Source: an uncultured Mycoplasmatota bacterium (GTDB lineage: Bacteria; Bacillota_I; Bacilli_A; RF39; UBA660). From it: 64,000 nt of DNA. A program made the translations under genes and the position numbers. The notes beneath the pieces were generated by a model. It worked only from the letters and a program-made list of their open reading frames with translations. It searched no databases and was not told the origin of the DNA. Shown here piece by piece: positions 33,829-42,252 of the stretch; within the stretch, counting starts at the first letter, position 1, and each line of letters begins with the position of its first letter. Location: NCBI GenBank assembly GCA_947305065.1, contig CAMZCT010000005.1, positions 28,488-92,487 of the forward strand, written 5' to 3'.

Positions 33829-33911
33829 AACTTTATAAAAAAAGATAGCTATTATTTATTCTATTTACATTAATAAAGTAAATCATTTACAAAATAATAA
33901 TTAAATCATTT

Positions 33912-34115
33912 TTACTTTTTTTCTAAACGTTCTATTAAAGCATCTAAATCATGTGATTCTTCCCCATTTTCATCCGTATATATAATCTCAGCTTTTTTCA
34001 TTGTACTCATCTAATAGAGCTTTAAACTTCTTTAGTTCCTCAAGTTGATACTCATTTACTTCATCGGGATAATTAGAATTTTCATCTTATTTCTAATTCT
34101 ATCAATTATTGTCAT
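33912..34115 (-). pseudogene. Two tiny overlapping ORFs, probably a frameshifted small gene
   Basis: Fills most of the 360-bp gap between the NPETG gene and greA. ATG 34115 (AGGGTG upstream) opens MTIIDRIRNKMK..., which stops early. A +1 shift near 34080 continues as ENSNYPDEVNEYQLEELKK to a TGA, inside which a second ATG (34001) starts MKKAEIIYTDENGEESHDL... (29 residues, stop 33912) in the ATGA-type overlap. The segment has a good promoter, so it is expressed. It may be a decayed small protein or two real micro-proteins. No family recognised. Confidence 0.4.
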
Positions 34116-34134
34116 CCTAACACCCTCTACAATA

Positions 34135-34143
34135 ATTATAGCA
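34135..34143 (-). promoter_or_regulatory. Extended -10 promoter of the small ORFs
   Basis: TGTGCTATAAT on the minus strand, 20 nt before ATG 34115 and touching the greA terminator. Confidence 0.55.
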
Positions 34144-34172
34144 CAAAAAAAGCAATAGCTTAAGCTATTGCT
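34144..34172 (-). terminator. Intrinsic terminator of greA
   Basis: Perfect 22-bp palindrome AGCAATAGCTTAAGCTATTG.. followed by T7 on the minus strand. Confidence 0.88.
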
Positions 34173-34630
34173 AATATTTTAACATCATAAGAGCTGCCAT
34201 TAGCATTAACAGAAACAACATCTCCAACTTTTTTACCAATAATAGCTGCCCCAATAGGAGACTCATTACTAATCTTATTAGCAAAAGGATCTGCTTCTAA
34301 ACTTCCTACAATATAATATTTTTCTTCTTCTTTATCATCTACATACAAAATAGTCACTTCACAACCTACATTTACCTTAGATTTGTCTATTTTATCAATT
34401 ATTTTTGCATGTTCTAATTTATATTCTAATTCTTGTATTCTTGCTTCTATTTTTGCTTGCTCATCTCTTGCAGCATCATATTCTGAATTCTCCGATAAAT
34501 CACCATGACTTCTAGCCTCTTTAATAGCTTGAACATTCTCAGCTCTTTTATTAACTCTTAAGTCGTTAAGCTCTTCTTCCAATTCAGCATATCCGCTTGC
34601 AGTTAAAAGAATTTCTTCAACTTTTTTCAT
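34160..34630 (-). CDS. greA: Transcription elongation factor GreA
   Basis: 156 residues, full length. N-terminal coiled coil (GYAELEEELNDLR... SENSEYDAARDEQAKIEARIQELEYKLEHA) with the acidic tip residues that enter the RNA polymerase channel, and the C-terminal FKBP-like domain (ISNESPIGAAIIGKKVGDVV). It stimulates cleavage of backtracked RNA. RBS AAGGAG. In Bacillus it also follows the trhP operon; here it has its own promoter. Confidence 0.98.
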   Translation of the reverse strand: MKKVEEILLTASGYAELEEELNDLRVNKRAENVQAIKEARSHGDLSENSEYDAARDEQAKIEARIQELEYKLEHAKIIDKIDKSKVNVGCEVTILYVDDKEEEKYYIVGSLEADPFANKISNESPIGAAIIGKKVGDVVSVNANGSSYDVKILAIA

Positions 34631-34661
34631 TTAAATCGTTTCTCCTTCAAAACACTTCATA

Positions 34662-34690
34662 AGAATACTACAAAAGTACTTAAAAGTCAA
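34662..34690 (-). promoter_or_regulatory. Promoter of greA
   Basis: -35 TTGACT (34685-34690), 17-bp spacer, -10 TATTCT (34662-34667), minus strand. Confidence 0.7.
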
Positions 34691-34726
34691 ACAAAAATCC
34701 TCCATTTGTTACACCTGTAAAAATAT

Positions 34727-35914
34727 TTAAAAATCCAAAAATACTCTCATCATATCATCTTTTTTTAACTCTACATTACATTTAAATTTAACTATCATCT
34801 GAGGATGATTAGCTACATCAATTAAATTATCTTTTTCATCATACAACTCTTTAGGTATTTCAAAAGAAGTTGGTTCTAGATTTGGACCAAAGAATTCAAC
34901 TTTATCACCAGGTTTAAAATAATTTCTTTGTTCTAAAGTTACAAACTTCGTCTTCTCATCATAGTCCAGTACAATACCTAAAAAATCCTTATTACTCTCT
35001 TCATCTCTTCCTAAAAAATATTGTTCATTATTAGTAGGAAAACTATTAAAGAATTGATCAGTACTATCCCTATTAGCACATCTATTTAATATCTTTAGAG
35101 AATATTCCGTATAATCCGGATCTATATTCTTATTTAATACTCTATCTATTAAACGTCTATAAGTATATATAACAGTAGCTATATAATAGACACTTCTCAT
35201 TCTTCCTTCTACTTTAAAGGAATTAACCCCTACTTTAATCATTTCTTCTATATTAGAAACCATATTTAAATCTTTAGGAGTCATACTAAATACTTGATCA
35301 GTACCATCTATATCGTATATAAATCGACATGCTTGAACACAACCTCCACGATTACTATCTCTTAAAGTTGCATAATTTGATAATACGCAACGACCAGAAA
35401 CAGCTGTACACATTGCTCCATGTACAAAACATTCGATTTCTATACCGGTCTCCTTCTTTATTCTTTCTATATCACTCTTATGTGCTTCTCTTGCAAGTAC
35501 AACTCTTGTAGCACCTAACTCTTTATAAAAATTAACTACTTCATAATTTAAACTTGAAGCTTGAGTACTAACATGTAATTCCGCTTTTATCTTTAAATCC
35601 TTCATCATTTGCATTACTACAACATCAGAAACAATTAAAGCATCAACACCAAGTTTATCTAAAGTAAGAAGATATTCCTTCAAACCAGATAGATCTTTAT
35701 CATGAAACACAATATTAACTGTTACATAAACTCTCTTATTCAAATTATGAGCAAACTCTACAGCTTCTTTTATATCATCAATACTAAAATTCTTAGCATT
35801 AGCTCTTAAACTATAATCTCTTCCCCCAAAATAAACGGCATCTGCTCCATACAATAAAGCAATTTTAAGTCTTTCTAAATTACCAGAAGGAGCCAACAAT
35901 TCAATTCTTTCCAT
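34727..35914 (-). CDS. trhP2: U32 family protein, tRNA 5-hydroxyuridine synthesis (YrrO/TrhP2-like)
   Basis: 395 residues, peptidase-U32 fold. It begins ELLAPSGNLERLKIALLYGADAVYFGG and has the U32 cysteine motif ECFVHGAMCTAVSGRCVLSNY...RGGCVQACR, whose cysteines hold a cluster/prephenate-dependent function in this family. In B. subtilis, YrrN and YrrO hydroxylate U34 of certain tRNAs, and the neighbours here (YrrM/TrmR, MltG, RuvX, IreB, GreA) match that operon. Assignment is by family plus gene order. RBS GGAGAG. Starts one base after the stop of the smaller U32 paralogue. Confidence 0.9.
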   Translation of the reverse strand: MERIELLAPSGNLERLKIALLYGADAVYFGGRDYSLRANAKNFSIDDIKEAVEFAHNLNKRVYVTVNIVFHDKDLSGLKEYLLTLDKLGVDALIVSDVVVMQMMKDLKIKAELHVSTQASSLNYEVVNFYKELGATRVVLAREAHKSDIERIKKETGIEIECFVHGAMCTAVSGRCVLSNYATLRDSNRGGCVQACRFIYDIDGTDQVFSMTPKDLNMVSNIEEMIKVGVNSFKVEGRMRSVYYIATVIYTYRRLIDRVLNKNIDPDYTEYSLKILNRCANRDSTDQFFNSFPTNNEQYFLGRDEESNKDFLGIVLDYDEKTKFVTLEQRNYFKPGDKVEFFGPNLEPTSFEIPKELYDEKDNLIDVANHPQMIVKFKCNVELKKDDMMRVFLDF

Positions 35915-35915
35915 A

Positions 35916-36716
35916 TTATCTCTCCTTCAACTTATAAATCGTTTCTTTATCCAAGAAACCTTCATCTTCGCTATCATTTAATGGTCTATTAACATCTTTT
36001 AAAAAACTAATTAAATCCTTATGAGAAACCATCATACTATTTACTAAAAAACGCTTAATATTATCTAAATTTGTAAGTCTTTTACCATTAAAAATCTTAT
36101 CAGAATACATTACCGTACCATAATCATTTTCAAAAACTCTAAACTTAATATGAGTTGCTTTATCTTCTATAATATTTTGTTTCTTATTTACAAGCTGGAA
36201 TTCCTGACTAAAATTAGTTAATAATTTTCTTCTTGAATACATAGCTTGATTATAACCATATATATGTAAAATTACTTCTTTATTAGCATTCTCCGTTATA
36301 TATTTTAATTCCTCATAAGTAAGCTCATTACTTACAACCACACTATCTACTCTATCTAGCCAGAAATTAATAGATTCACTATTACAATTAAAATGATTTT
36401 GAAATAAAATCAATTCAATTTCTGTATCAAGATCTTTTAAACTCTGATATACACCAATATCTTCAAAAACAATCCCTTTAATATCTGATAAATCATTTAT
36501 AATCTTCTTAAACTCATCTATTCCCTTACAATCTAAAACTCTATTAACAAGAACATATTTATTTGAAACTTTAACATTTTTAATTTCCTCTAAACTAAAT
36601 TCGTTATATCCTACACAAAAATCCTTTAAAGGAAAAAGAAAAGTAGACACTCCCACTTTTCTATAATCATCTAGATAATCAAGATTATCTATTACCAACA
36701 TAATTCTAGATATCAT
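35916..36716 (-). CDS. trhP1: U32-like partner protein (YrrN/TrhP1-like)
   Basis: 266 residues, a divergent, shorter relative of the next gene. It shows the TIM-barrel-like progression (KYVLVNRVLDCKGIDEFKKII, IEDIGVYQSL, VVSNELTYEELKYI, EVILHIYGYNQAMYSRRKLL) but no cysteine motif. Position between trmR and trhP2 supports the YrrN role, forming the tRNA hydroxylation system with YrrO. The start overlaps the end of trmR with only a weak ribosome site, so coupling is likely. Confidence 0.8.
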   Translation of the reverse strand: MISRIMLVIDNLDYLDDYRKVGVSTFLFPLKDFCVGYNEFSLEEIKNVKVSNKYVLVNRVLDCKGIDEFKKIINDLSDIKGIVFEDIGVYQSLKDLDTEIELILFQNHFNCNSESINFWLDRVDSVVVSNELTYEELKYITENANKEVILHIYGYNQAMYSRRKLLTNFSQEFQLVNKKQNIIEDKATHIKFRVFENDYGTVMYSDKIFNGKRLTNLDNIKRFLVNSMMVSHKDLISFLKDVNRPLNDSEDEGFLDKETIYKLKER

Positions 36717-37299
36717 TTTTCTTAATGCTTACAGATAAGCCGTCTCCAACATCATAAAACTTAGTTTCAAATTCTTCATTGTTCTTAAGAAAATCTATAT
36801 AATCTTCTATCTTTCCTACTAATTGCTTTAAATTCTTAGAAGCAATATTACTTCTATTTCCTACATGTCCATGAAATTTAAGATTATCCGTAATAATAAC
36901 GCCACCTGGATTTAAAAAATACTTATATTTTTCAAAAAACTTGGTATATTGTCCTTTAGCAGCATCAATAAATATCATATCATAACTAACACCAGATAAA
37001 TTCATCTCTAAAGCATCTTGATAGTGAACAGTAATTCTATTCTCTAAATCACATTTTTTAATGTTCTTAAGAGCTTCCATATATCTAGTTTCATCTCTTT
37101 CAATAGTTGTAACAACAACGTCATCAGTAGATTGAGCCATCAGTATTGCTGAATAACCAATTGCCGTTCCAATCTCTAATACTGATTTAACGTTATTAGC
37201 TTTTATAAACTTCATAATAAAAGCTATAGAATCCTTTTCAATTATTGGAACATTATGCTCATTTGCATATTCTTCCATTTCTAATATTTTCTCTCTCAT
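36706..37299 (-). CDS. trmR: SAM-dependent O-methyltransferase (TrmR/YrrM-like)
   Basis: 197 residues from ATG 37299 (AGGTGA upstream; the GTG at 37308 is inside that site). Class I Rossmann methyltransferase of the O-methyltransferase 3 family: SAM motif VLEIGTAIGYSAILMA, acidic IERDE, metal/catalytic region MIFIDAAKGQY and ITDNLKFHG. In B. subtilis TrmR methylates 5-hydroxyuridine at tRNA position 34 to 5-methoxyuridine, acting after TrhP. Gene order is the same here. Confidence 0.9.
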   Translation of the reverse strand: MREKILEMEEYANEHNVPIIEKDSIAFIMKFIKANNVKSVLEIGTAIGYSAILMAQSTDDVVVTTIERDETRYMEALKNIKKCDLENRITVHYQDALEMNLSGVSYDMIFIDAAKGQYTKFFEKYKYFLNPGGVIITDNLKFHGHVGNRSNIASKNLKQLVGKIEDYIDFLKNNEEFETKFYDVGDGLSVSIKKNDI

Positions 37300-37308
37300 C
37301 TTTATCAC

Positions 37309-38379
37309 CTAACTATACGTATACCATAAACCCTTATTTTTTAAATCCGTAATTATAGCACTATGCTCAGCATTAGTCTTGCTAAAATATGTTTTACCAT
37401 TTTTATCTGCAACAAAGAAATAATAATCTGTTTCTTTTGGATTTAACACTGCTTTTATAGACTCAATATTCAAATTACATATTGGCCCAACTGGTAATTT
37501 ACCAGCCATAGAACTAGATCTAGTATTATATGCATTAACTGCTTCTAATTCTGCTTGAGTCAAATCACGATCAGAAAAATCAATTTGCGCTGCATAATAA
37601 GTAGTAACATCACTACCCAAATTCCATCCTCCGGCTAATCTATTAAAGAAAACACCTGCTATACCAGCTCTATCATCACTCTTAGCGCCTTCTAATTCCA
37701 CAATACTAGCCAAAGTAAGAATTTTATGTACTGTATTCACATATTCATTATTACCTATACTATCTTTATATGGATCTAAATATCCTCCCATAGTATCAAG
37801 TAATTTTTCTGTTATATTCTCAATAGTAGCATCCTTAGCAAATTTATATGTATCTGGGTACAAATAACCTTCCAAAGGATAATAAATGCTATCATTAAGT
37901 ATTTCATCAGTAATAAACCAATATTTATCTATAAGTTTATTTAAATATTCTTTATCTTTCCATTTATTTAATATTTCTTCTTCAGTATAATTATATTTTT
38001 TGCTAATCGTTTCGGCAAATTTCTTTACTCTCTTTCCTTCAATAAAAGTAAGAGAAATACTATCATCTATAGCATCACCTTTACCGATAATATCAACTAT
38101 TTCTTTAAAAGACATCCCCTTATTTAAATTATAAGTACCTGCCTGTAAAGTATTAACTTTATTCAATTTAACATAAAGATATGAGGTAAATTCATTCTTA
38201 ACCAAACCGTCTTTATGTAACTCAGCTATAATATCTTTAGTAGTCATACCACTCTTTACTTCAAAACTAACCACATCATCCTTAGATCCAACAGGAGATA
38301 AAGATGAGTTATAGAAGATAAATCCTGCTATAACTACAATCAATAGCAAACCAAGTATAAATAAAACAAACTTCTTCAT
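37309..38379 (-). CDS. mltG: Endolytic murein transglycosylase MltG
   Basis: 356 residues from ATG 38379. Signal anchor at about 3-22, a LysM-like/YceG N-terminal part (FEVKSGMTTKDIIAELHKDGLVKN) and the catalytic YceG domain with ILTLASIVELEGAKSDDRAGIAGVFFNRL (catalytic Glu), LGSDVTTYYA and the closing YNTRSSSMAGKLPVGPICNPG-type region reading PVGPICNLNIESIKAVLNP. It cleaves nascent glycan strands in the membrane. Start overlaps DUF1292 stop; the upstream TTG is an alternative. Confidence 0.95.
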   Translation of the reverse strand: MKKFVLFILGLLLIVVIAGFIFYNSSLSPVGSKDDVVSFEVKSGMTTKDIIAELHKDGLVKNEFTSYLYVKLNKVNTLQAGTYNLNKGMSFKEIVDIIGKGDAIDDSISLTFIEGKRVKKFAETISKKYNYTEEEILNKWKDKEYLNKLIDKYWFITDEILNDSIYYPLEGYLYPDTYKFAKDATIENITEKLLDTMGGYLDPYKDSIGNNEYVNTVHKILTLASIVELEGAKSDDRAGIAGVFFNRLAGGWNLGSDVTTYYAAQIDFSDRDLTQAELEAVNAYNTRSSSMAGKLPVGPICNLNIESIKAVLNPKETDYYFFVADKNGKTYFSKTNAEHSAIITDLKNKGLWYTYS

Positions 38380-38380
38380 A

Positions 38381-38662
38381 TTATGCTGCTTCGTCAATTT
38401 TTTCCTGTACTGAAGCTAAAATATTCTCAATTACCAACCATTCTTTTTCTGTCTCAATAGGAAGTAAATCAGGATTTGTTCCTGTTGGATCGAATACAGA
38501 AGCATATACTTTTATACTACCATCTTCGTCGGTAGTATTATCAGTATAAACTATATAACTTTTTTTAGTTTCATCACTATCAAAAGTAAATAATATCTCG
38601 CATTCAACTTCTTCTCCCTTATCGTTTACAATTGTAAATACACCCTTTTTTTCATCATTCAT
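38381..38662 (-). CDS. DUF1292 family protein (YrzB-like)
   Basis: 93 residues, cytoplasmic, acidic. It has the DUF1292 pattern: FTIVNDKGEEVECEILFTFDSDETKKSYIVYTDN, YASVFDP and a C-terminal EWLVIENILASVQEKI. The role is not known; the gene is conserved between ruvX and mltG in Bacillota, as here. Overlaps ruvX by 8 bp; RBS AAAGGAAA. Confidence 0.93.
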   Translation of the reverse strand: MNDEKKGVFTIVNDKGEEVECEILFTFDSDETKKSYIVYTDNTTDEDGSIKVYASVFDPTGTNPDLLPIETEKEWLVIENILASVQEKIDEAA

Positions 38663-39086
38663 AATTATTATTTCCTTTCATTCTTAAATATGTATCTAAA
38701 ATTATACTGGCTGCCACACCATCTATAACTTTTTTTCTCTTTTTTCTACTTGTATCAGCTTCTAATAAATAATTTTCAGCTTCTACAGTACTTAATCTTT
38801 CATCTATGAGTATTACATCCAATGAATACTTTTCTTTTAATGCTTTTTCAAAGTTCATACTTCTTTCAGCAGCAAAGCCTAAAGAATTATTCATATTTTT
38901 TGGTAATCCAAGAACTATATTAGTTATTTCTTTTTCTTTGATAATAGGAGTCAATTCTTTAAATAACTGCTCATAATCTTCTCCATCCCATCTTACCACT
39001 TTCACAAACGAAGCAATTTGATTAGATTTATCAGATATAGCAATTCCTAAAGTCTTAGTCCCCAAATCAAGACCCAAATATCGCAT
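38655..39086 (-). CDS. ruvX: Holliday junction resolvase-like RuvX/YqgF
   Basis: 143 residues. RNase-H fold: RYLGLDLGTKTLGIAISD with the first catalytic Asp, NIVLGLPKNMNNSLG, VILIDERLSTVEAE with the second acidic pair, and KKVIDGVAASIILDTYL with the final Asp. The family is linked to rRNA 16S 5'-end processing (YqgF) and junction resolution. Start codon overlaps the end of ireB (TAATG). Confidence 0.95.
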   Translation of the reverse strand: MRYLGLDLGTKTLGIAISDKSNQIASFVKVVRWDGEDYEQLFKELTPIIKEKEITNIVLGLPKNMNNSLGFAAERSMNFEKALKEKYSLDVILIDERLSTVEAENYLLEADTSRKKRKKVIDGVAASIILDTYLRMKGNNNYE

Positions 39087-39337
39087 TATTTTTTCTCTAA
39101 ATACTCTTTTAAAATAATAGCTGCAATTTCTGTTCTATCGAATCCTAATATTTTTGTTCTAGCATCCTGATAACTAGAGATATAGCCAGGGTCACCACTA
39201 ATCAAATAACCAACTATCTGATTAATAGGATTATATCCTCTTTCTTTCAAAGAATCACTAACTTCCCTTAGCATATCGGCTATTAGCCTCTTTTTAACAA
39301 GAGTGACATCAAATACTTCTGTCTTACCATCTTTCAT
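39086..39337 (-). CDS. ireB: IreB family regulatory phosphoprotein (UPF0297/YrzL)
   Basis: 83 residues from ATG 39337 (GAGGTG nine nt upstream; the GTG at 39349 is inside the site). Family core LREVSDSLKERGYNPINQIVGYLISGDPGYISSYQDARTKI. In Enterococcus IreB is phosphorylated by the IreK kinase and tunes cephalosporin resistance and wall stress. First gene of the ireB-ruvX-DUF1292-mltG-trmR-trhP operon. Confidence 0.95.
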   Translation of the reverse strand: MKDGKTEVFDVTLVKKRLIADMLREVSDSLKERGYNPINQIVGYLISGDPGYISSYQDARTKILGFDRTEIAAIILKEYLEKK

Positions 39338-39365
39338 AATACCACACACCTCAAAAGCTATAAAT

Positions 39366-39394
39366 ATTTTACCATTAATTCATTTATTTGAAAA
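39366..39394 (-). promoter_or_regulatory. Promoter of the ireB-ruvX-mltG-trm operon
   Basis: TGGTAAAAT extended -10 (39366-39374) and a possible -35 TTTTCA (39389-39394), minus strand. Confidence 0.55.
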
Positions 39395-39423
39395 GAGCGA
39401 ATAAAAACTAGTAAAAAAAACAA

Positions 39424-39448
39424 AAAATAGTATAAAAATACTATTTAT
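39424..39448 (-). terminator. Intrinsic terminator of ruvB
   Basis: AATAGTAT-TTTT-ATACTATT then T5, overlapping the stop codon region, minus strand. Confidence 0.8.
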
Positions 39449-40445
39449 TTGGTTCATACTCTATATTTAAATGTTTATAGGCTTTTTCACATGCCACTCT
39501 ACCTCTAGGAGTCCTTTTTATAAATCCTTCTTGAAGAAGATATGGTTCGACAACATCTTCGATAGTTGTAACCTCTTCACCTATACTAGTTGCAACAGTA
39601 GAAGCCCCAACTGGCCCTCCGTTAAATTTCGTAATTAGAGCTTCTAAATACTCTGTATCCATTTGATCTAAACCTGAGCTATCTACATTTAATCTTTTTA
39701 AAGCCAACTTCATAATCTCCGAATCAATAGTTGATGAATCAAATACCAAAGCAAAATCTCTAACTCTTTTAAATAAACGATTTGCTAATCTTGGTGTTCT
39801 TCTACTTCGGCTAGCTAATTCCTTAGCAGCTTCATCCTCAATAGGCATATCTAAAACTTTGCTAGTTCTCTTTACTATTTGAAATAGTTCATCTTCATTA
39901 TAGTAATTTAATTTAGCAACAATGCCAAAACGATCGCGTAGTGGTGCAGAAATATCACCAGCTCTAGTCGTTGCTCCTACTAAAGTAAATGGAGGTAAAT
40001 CAATTCTTAAATTTCTACTAGTACCATCCCCATTGGCAATTACAATATCTAAAACAAAATCCTCCATTGCTGGATACAATATTTCTTCGATATATCGAGG
40101 AATCCTATGTATCTCATCTATAAACAAAACATCCCCTGGTTCTAATGTAGATAATATCGCTGCTAAATCCCCACTTTTTTCAATAGAAGGGCCTGTAGCC
40201 GTCCTAATATTAGCCCCCATTTCATTAGCAATAATATGAGCTAAAGTTGTTTTACCTAACCCTGGAGGCCCATATAACAAAACATGATCTAGTACCTCAT
40301 TACGCATCTTACAAGCTTTAATAAATACTTTAATATTATCTTTAATTTCAGTTTGTCCTACATATTCCTCCAAAGTCTGTGGTCTAATAGTTTGATCAAA
40401 AGTATCTAAATCTTCTCTTTTCTCACTATCAACCAATCTCTTCAT
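39441..40445 (-). CDS. ruvB: Holliday junction branch migration helicase RuvB
   Basis: 334 residues, full length. AAA+ motor with Walker [13 protein letters not shown], Walker [10 protein letters not shown], sensor [19 protein letters not shown] and the C-terminal winged helix ending [15 protein letters not shown]. It drives branch migration with RuvA. RBS GGGGTGA. Last gene of the ruvA-nucleotidase-ruvB operon; separated from ruvA by one gene, which is unusual. Confidence 0.99.
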   Translation of the reverse strand: MKRLVDSEKREDLDTFDQTIRPQTLEEYVGQTEIKDNIKVFIKACKMRNEVLDHVLLYGPPGLGKTTLAHIIANEMGANIRTATGPSIEKSGDLAAILSTLEPGDVLFIDEIHRIPRYIEEILYPAMEDFVLDIVIANGDGTSRNLRIDLPPFTLVGATTRAGDISAPLRDRFGIVAKLNYYNEDELFQIVKRTSKVLDMPIEDEAAKELASRSRRTPRLANRLFKRVRDFALVFDSSTIDSEIMKLALKRLNVDSSGLDQMDTEYLEALITKFNGGPVGASTVATSIGEEVTTIEDVVEPYLLQEGFIKRTPRGRVACEKAYKHLNIEYEPNK

Positions 40446-40446
40446 C

Positions 40447-41013
40447 TTACTTCACCCCGTTTACGATATCATATATATCTTTCCAATTATAAACCATGTC
40501 ATACTTGTCTATATCTTTGTTATATTCATCTGCCATCAATAAAGATCTAACTCCTAAATTAGTAGCGCTCTCGATATTTTTATAATCATTATCTATAAAT
40601 AAATCTACTTTATTATCTTTACAATATTGTCCCTTTTCCACTATTCCAAAAGCGATTTTATGATATTTAATTCCTTTGTTCTTTAACCATTTTTTAGTTT
40701 TTCGTCTAACAATAAATTTATTTCTTCTTCTAGTAATAAAATATATCTCATGTCCATCATTATATAGTTTAGAAATATATTTGTCAGCTTCTCCCTTTAC
40801 TTCTAAATTCAAAAAGAAATATCCTTTTCTTATCCTATTAAAAAAATCATCGACATTATAAACATTCCAATAAAATTTTTCCATAAAGGAAACCCCGTTT
40901 TTATCTTTAAAACCTCTACCATTCAAGAATTCTTCATCATATTTTAAAGCTTCTTCAATTATCATCTTATTAGAATTAGAAACAGTATCATCAATATCTA
41001 TACCAATCCTCAT
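40447..41013 (-). CDS. HAD-family 5'-nucleotidase-like protein
   Basis: 188 residues. HAD fold with motif [15 protein letters not shown], the motif II region [12 protein letters not shown], and motif IV-like [14 protein letters not shown]. Closest to the NT5C/YqfW-type nucleotidase group acting on (deoxy)nucleoside monophosphates; substrate inferred. It is wedged between ruvA and ruvB with 1-3 nt spacing, so it is made with the recombination proteins. RBS GAGGT. Confidence 0.85.
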   Translation of the reverse strand: MRIGIDIDDTVSNSNKMIIEEALKYDEEFLNGRGFKDKNGVSFMEKFYWNVYNVDDFFNRIRKGYFFLNLEVKGEADKYISKLYNDGHEIYFITRRRNKFIVRRKTKKWLKNKGIKYHKIAFGIVEKGQYCKDNKVDLFIDNDYKNIESATNLGVRSLLMADEYNKDIDKYDMVYNWKDIYDIVNGVK

Positions 41014-41015
41014 AT

Positions 41016-41567
41016 TTACCTCATCAATAACTTAAGAGCATCTTTTACTTGTTGCTCAACTGGATTAGAAGCATCTACTTGAGGAAGTATTTTCTTTATA
41101 TCAACTTTCTTATAACCTAAACTTTCTAAAACCGACATTAACTCATCTAGACCATCATTAGTAAACAAATCATTATTTTTTACTAATTTACCTTTTAAAT
41201 CTAAAATCATTTGTCTAGCCATTTTATCTCCAACTTTAGGAAATTTAGTTAAATACAAAATGTTTTCTCTTTCAATAGCATCACAAACAGCATCTACTGA
41301 TCCCGCTATAATAGGTAAAGCTATCTTAGGGCCTACACCCTTAACATTTATCAGTCTTAAAAACAAATCTTTTTCTTGTTCATTTTTAAAACCATATAGT
41401 GAAAATTCTTCTTCACGAACATGATTATAAATAAAGATTTTATACTCTTCATTTTCTTTATATACATATGGATTAGGTACAAATATCATATACCCAATAC
41501 CATTATTATCTAATACTACATAATTAGGCCCATAACCAGTAATAATACCTTTAATATAATTGTACAT
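41016..41567 (-). CDS. ruvA: Holliday junction DNA helicase subunit RuvA
   Basis: 183 residues from ATG 41567 (AAGGGTGA upstream). N-terminal OB domain MYNYIKGIITGYGPNYVVLDNNGIGY, helix-hairpin-helix domain with LINVKGVGPKIALPI and LTKFPKVGDKMARQMILDLKGK, and a small C-terminal RuvB-binding domain (LESLGYKKVDIKKILPQV). It tetramerises on Holliday junctions and loads RuvB. Promoter carries a LexA-like box. Confidence 0.98.
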   Translation of the reverse strand: MYNYIKGIITGYGPNYVVLDNNGIGYMIFVPNPYVYKENEEYKIFIYNHVREEEFSLYGFKNEQEKDLFLRLINVKGVGPKIALPIIAGSVDAVCDAIERENILYLTKFPKVGDKMARQMILDLKGKLVKNNDLFTNDGLDELMSVLESLGYKKVDIKKILPQVDASNPVEQQVKDALKLLMR

Positions 41568-41585
41568 TGTATCACCCTTATCCAT

Positions 41586-41614
41586 ACATTACCATACGAT
41601 TGTTCGTAAGTCAA
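41586..41614 (-). promoter_or_regulatory. Promoter of the ruvA operon
   Basis: -35 TTGACT (41609-41614), 17-bp spacer, -10 TAATGT preceded by TATGG (41586-41591), minus strand. The LexA-like box lies within the spacer. Confidence 0.75.
41593..41606 (-). promoter_or_regulatory. LexA/SOS-box-like operator
   Basis: Minus strand CGAACAATCGTATG, against the Bacillota SOS consensus CGAAC-N4-GTTCG: the first half is perfect and the second keeps GT and the last G. It lies exactly between -35 and -10 of ruvA, a gene in the SOS regulon of B. subtilis. Confidence 0.65.
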
Positions 41615-41625
41615 TTTAAATTCTA

Positions 41626-42252
41626 TTATTTTTTCAATATTTCATCACTTATCAAAGAGGCATCAAATCGATAATGTCCAGAAATCTTACTATCCTTCAA
41701 AACATCCTTTTCAACTACTTTACCATCCTCAACAAATATAACAAAACATAAGCCCTCTCTATTCCTTTTATCACTTAGAATTCCTATTCCATCATGAAAA
41801 AATATAAAATCCCCTTGCTGAAATTCTTTTATTTTTTTAAGCTCTAAAGTTATTTTGGTAGCATTGTCATTAATAAAAGACTTATACAAACTCATTCTAT
41901 CCTTATTATCAGTAACACTATCAGAAAAATAATTATCAACCATCTTATCTAAATTATATCCTGCATACTTAAAAGACTTAATAATTAAATCTTCATATGA
42001 GTCATTCTTGTTTATCCTTTTCTTAGCTCCTAGTAAAAAATCAGAATAATCGTCAATATCATTTTTATTATAATCTGTTTTACTATAAATAGTTTTAATC
42101 TTAAAATCACTTGCTTTATAGTACTCTTTAACTAATATAAACTTATTTAGAATTATCAAGACTGTAAAACAAAATATAATTATAATAAATATTAATATAA
42201 TACTTCCCTTTAATCTCCTTTTTAATATCTCAATTTCTTCCATAAGCACCAT
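41626..42252 (-). CDS. DUF1287-like membrane-anchored protein
   Basis: 208 residues. N-terminal membrane segment (about 14-36) followed by a domain resembling DUF1287 proteins: YEDLIIKSFKYAGYNLDKMV (family: DVVIRAxxxAGYDLQ), FQQGDFIFFHDGIGILSDKRNREG and the closing SGHYRFD. That family looks like NlpC/P60-type hydrolases, but function is unproven and I do not see a clear Cys-His pair. Start overlaps the upstream lipoprotein stop; a second ATG at 42243 is possible. Confidence 0.68.
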   Translation of the reverse strand: MVLMEEIEILKRRLKGSIILIFIIIIFCFTVLIILNKFILVKEYYKASDFKIKTIYSKTDYNKNDIDDYSDFLLGAKKRINKNDSYEDLIIKSFKYAGYNLDKMVDNYFSDSVTDNKDRMSLYKSFINDNATKITLELKKIKEFQQGDFIFFHDGIGILSDKRNREGLCFVIFVEDGKVVEKDVLKDSKISGHYRFDASLISDEILKK

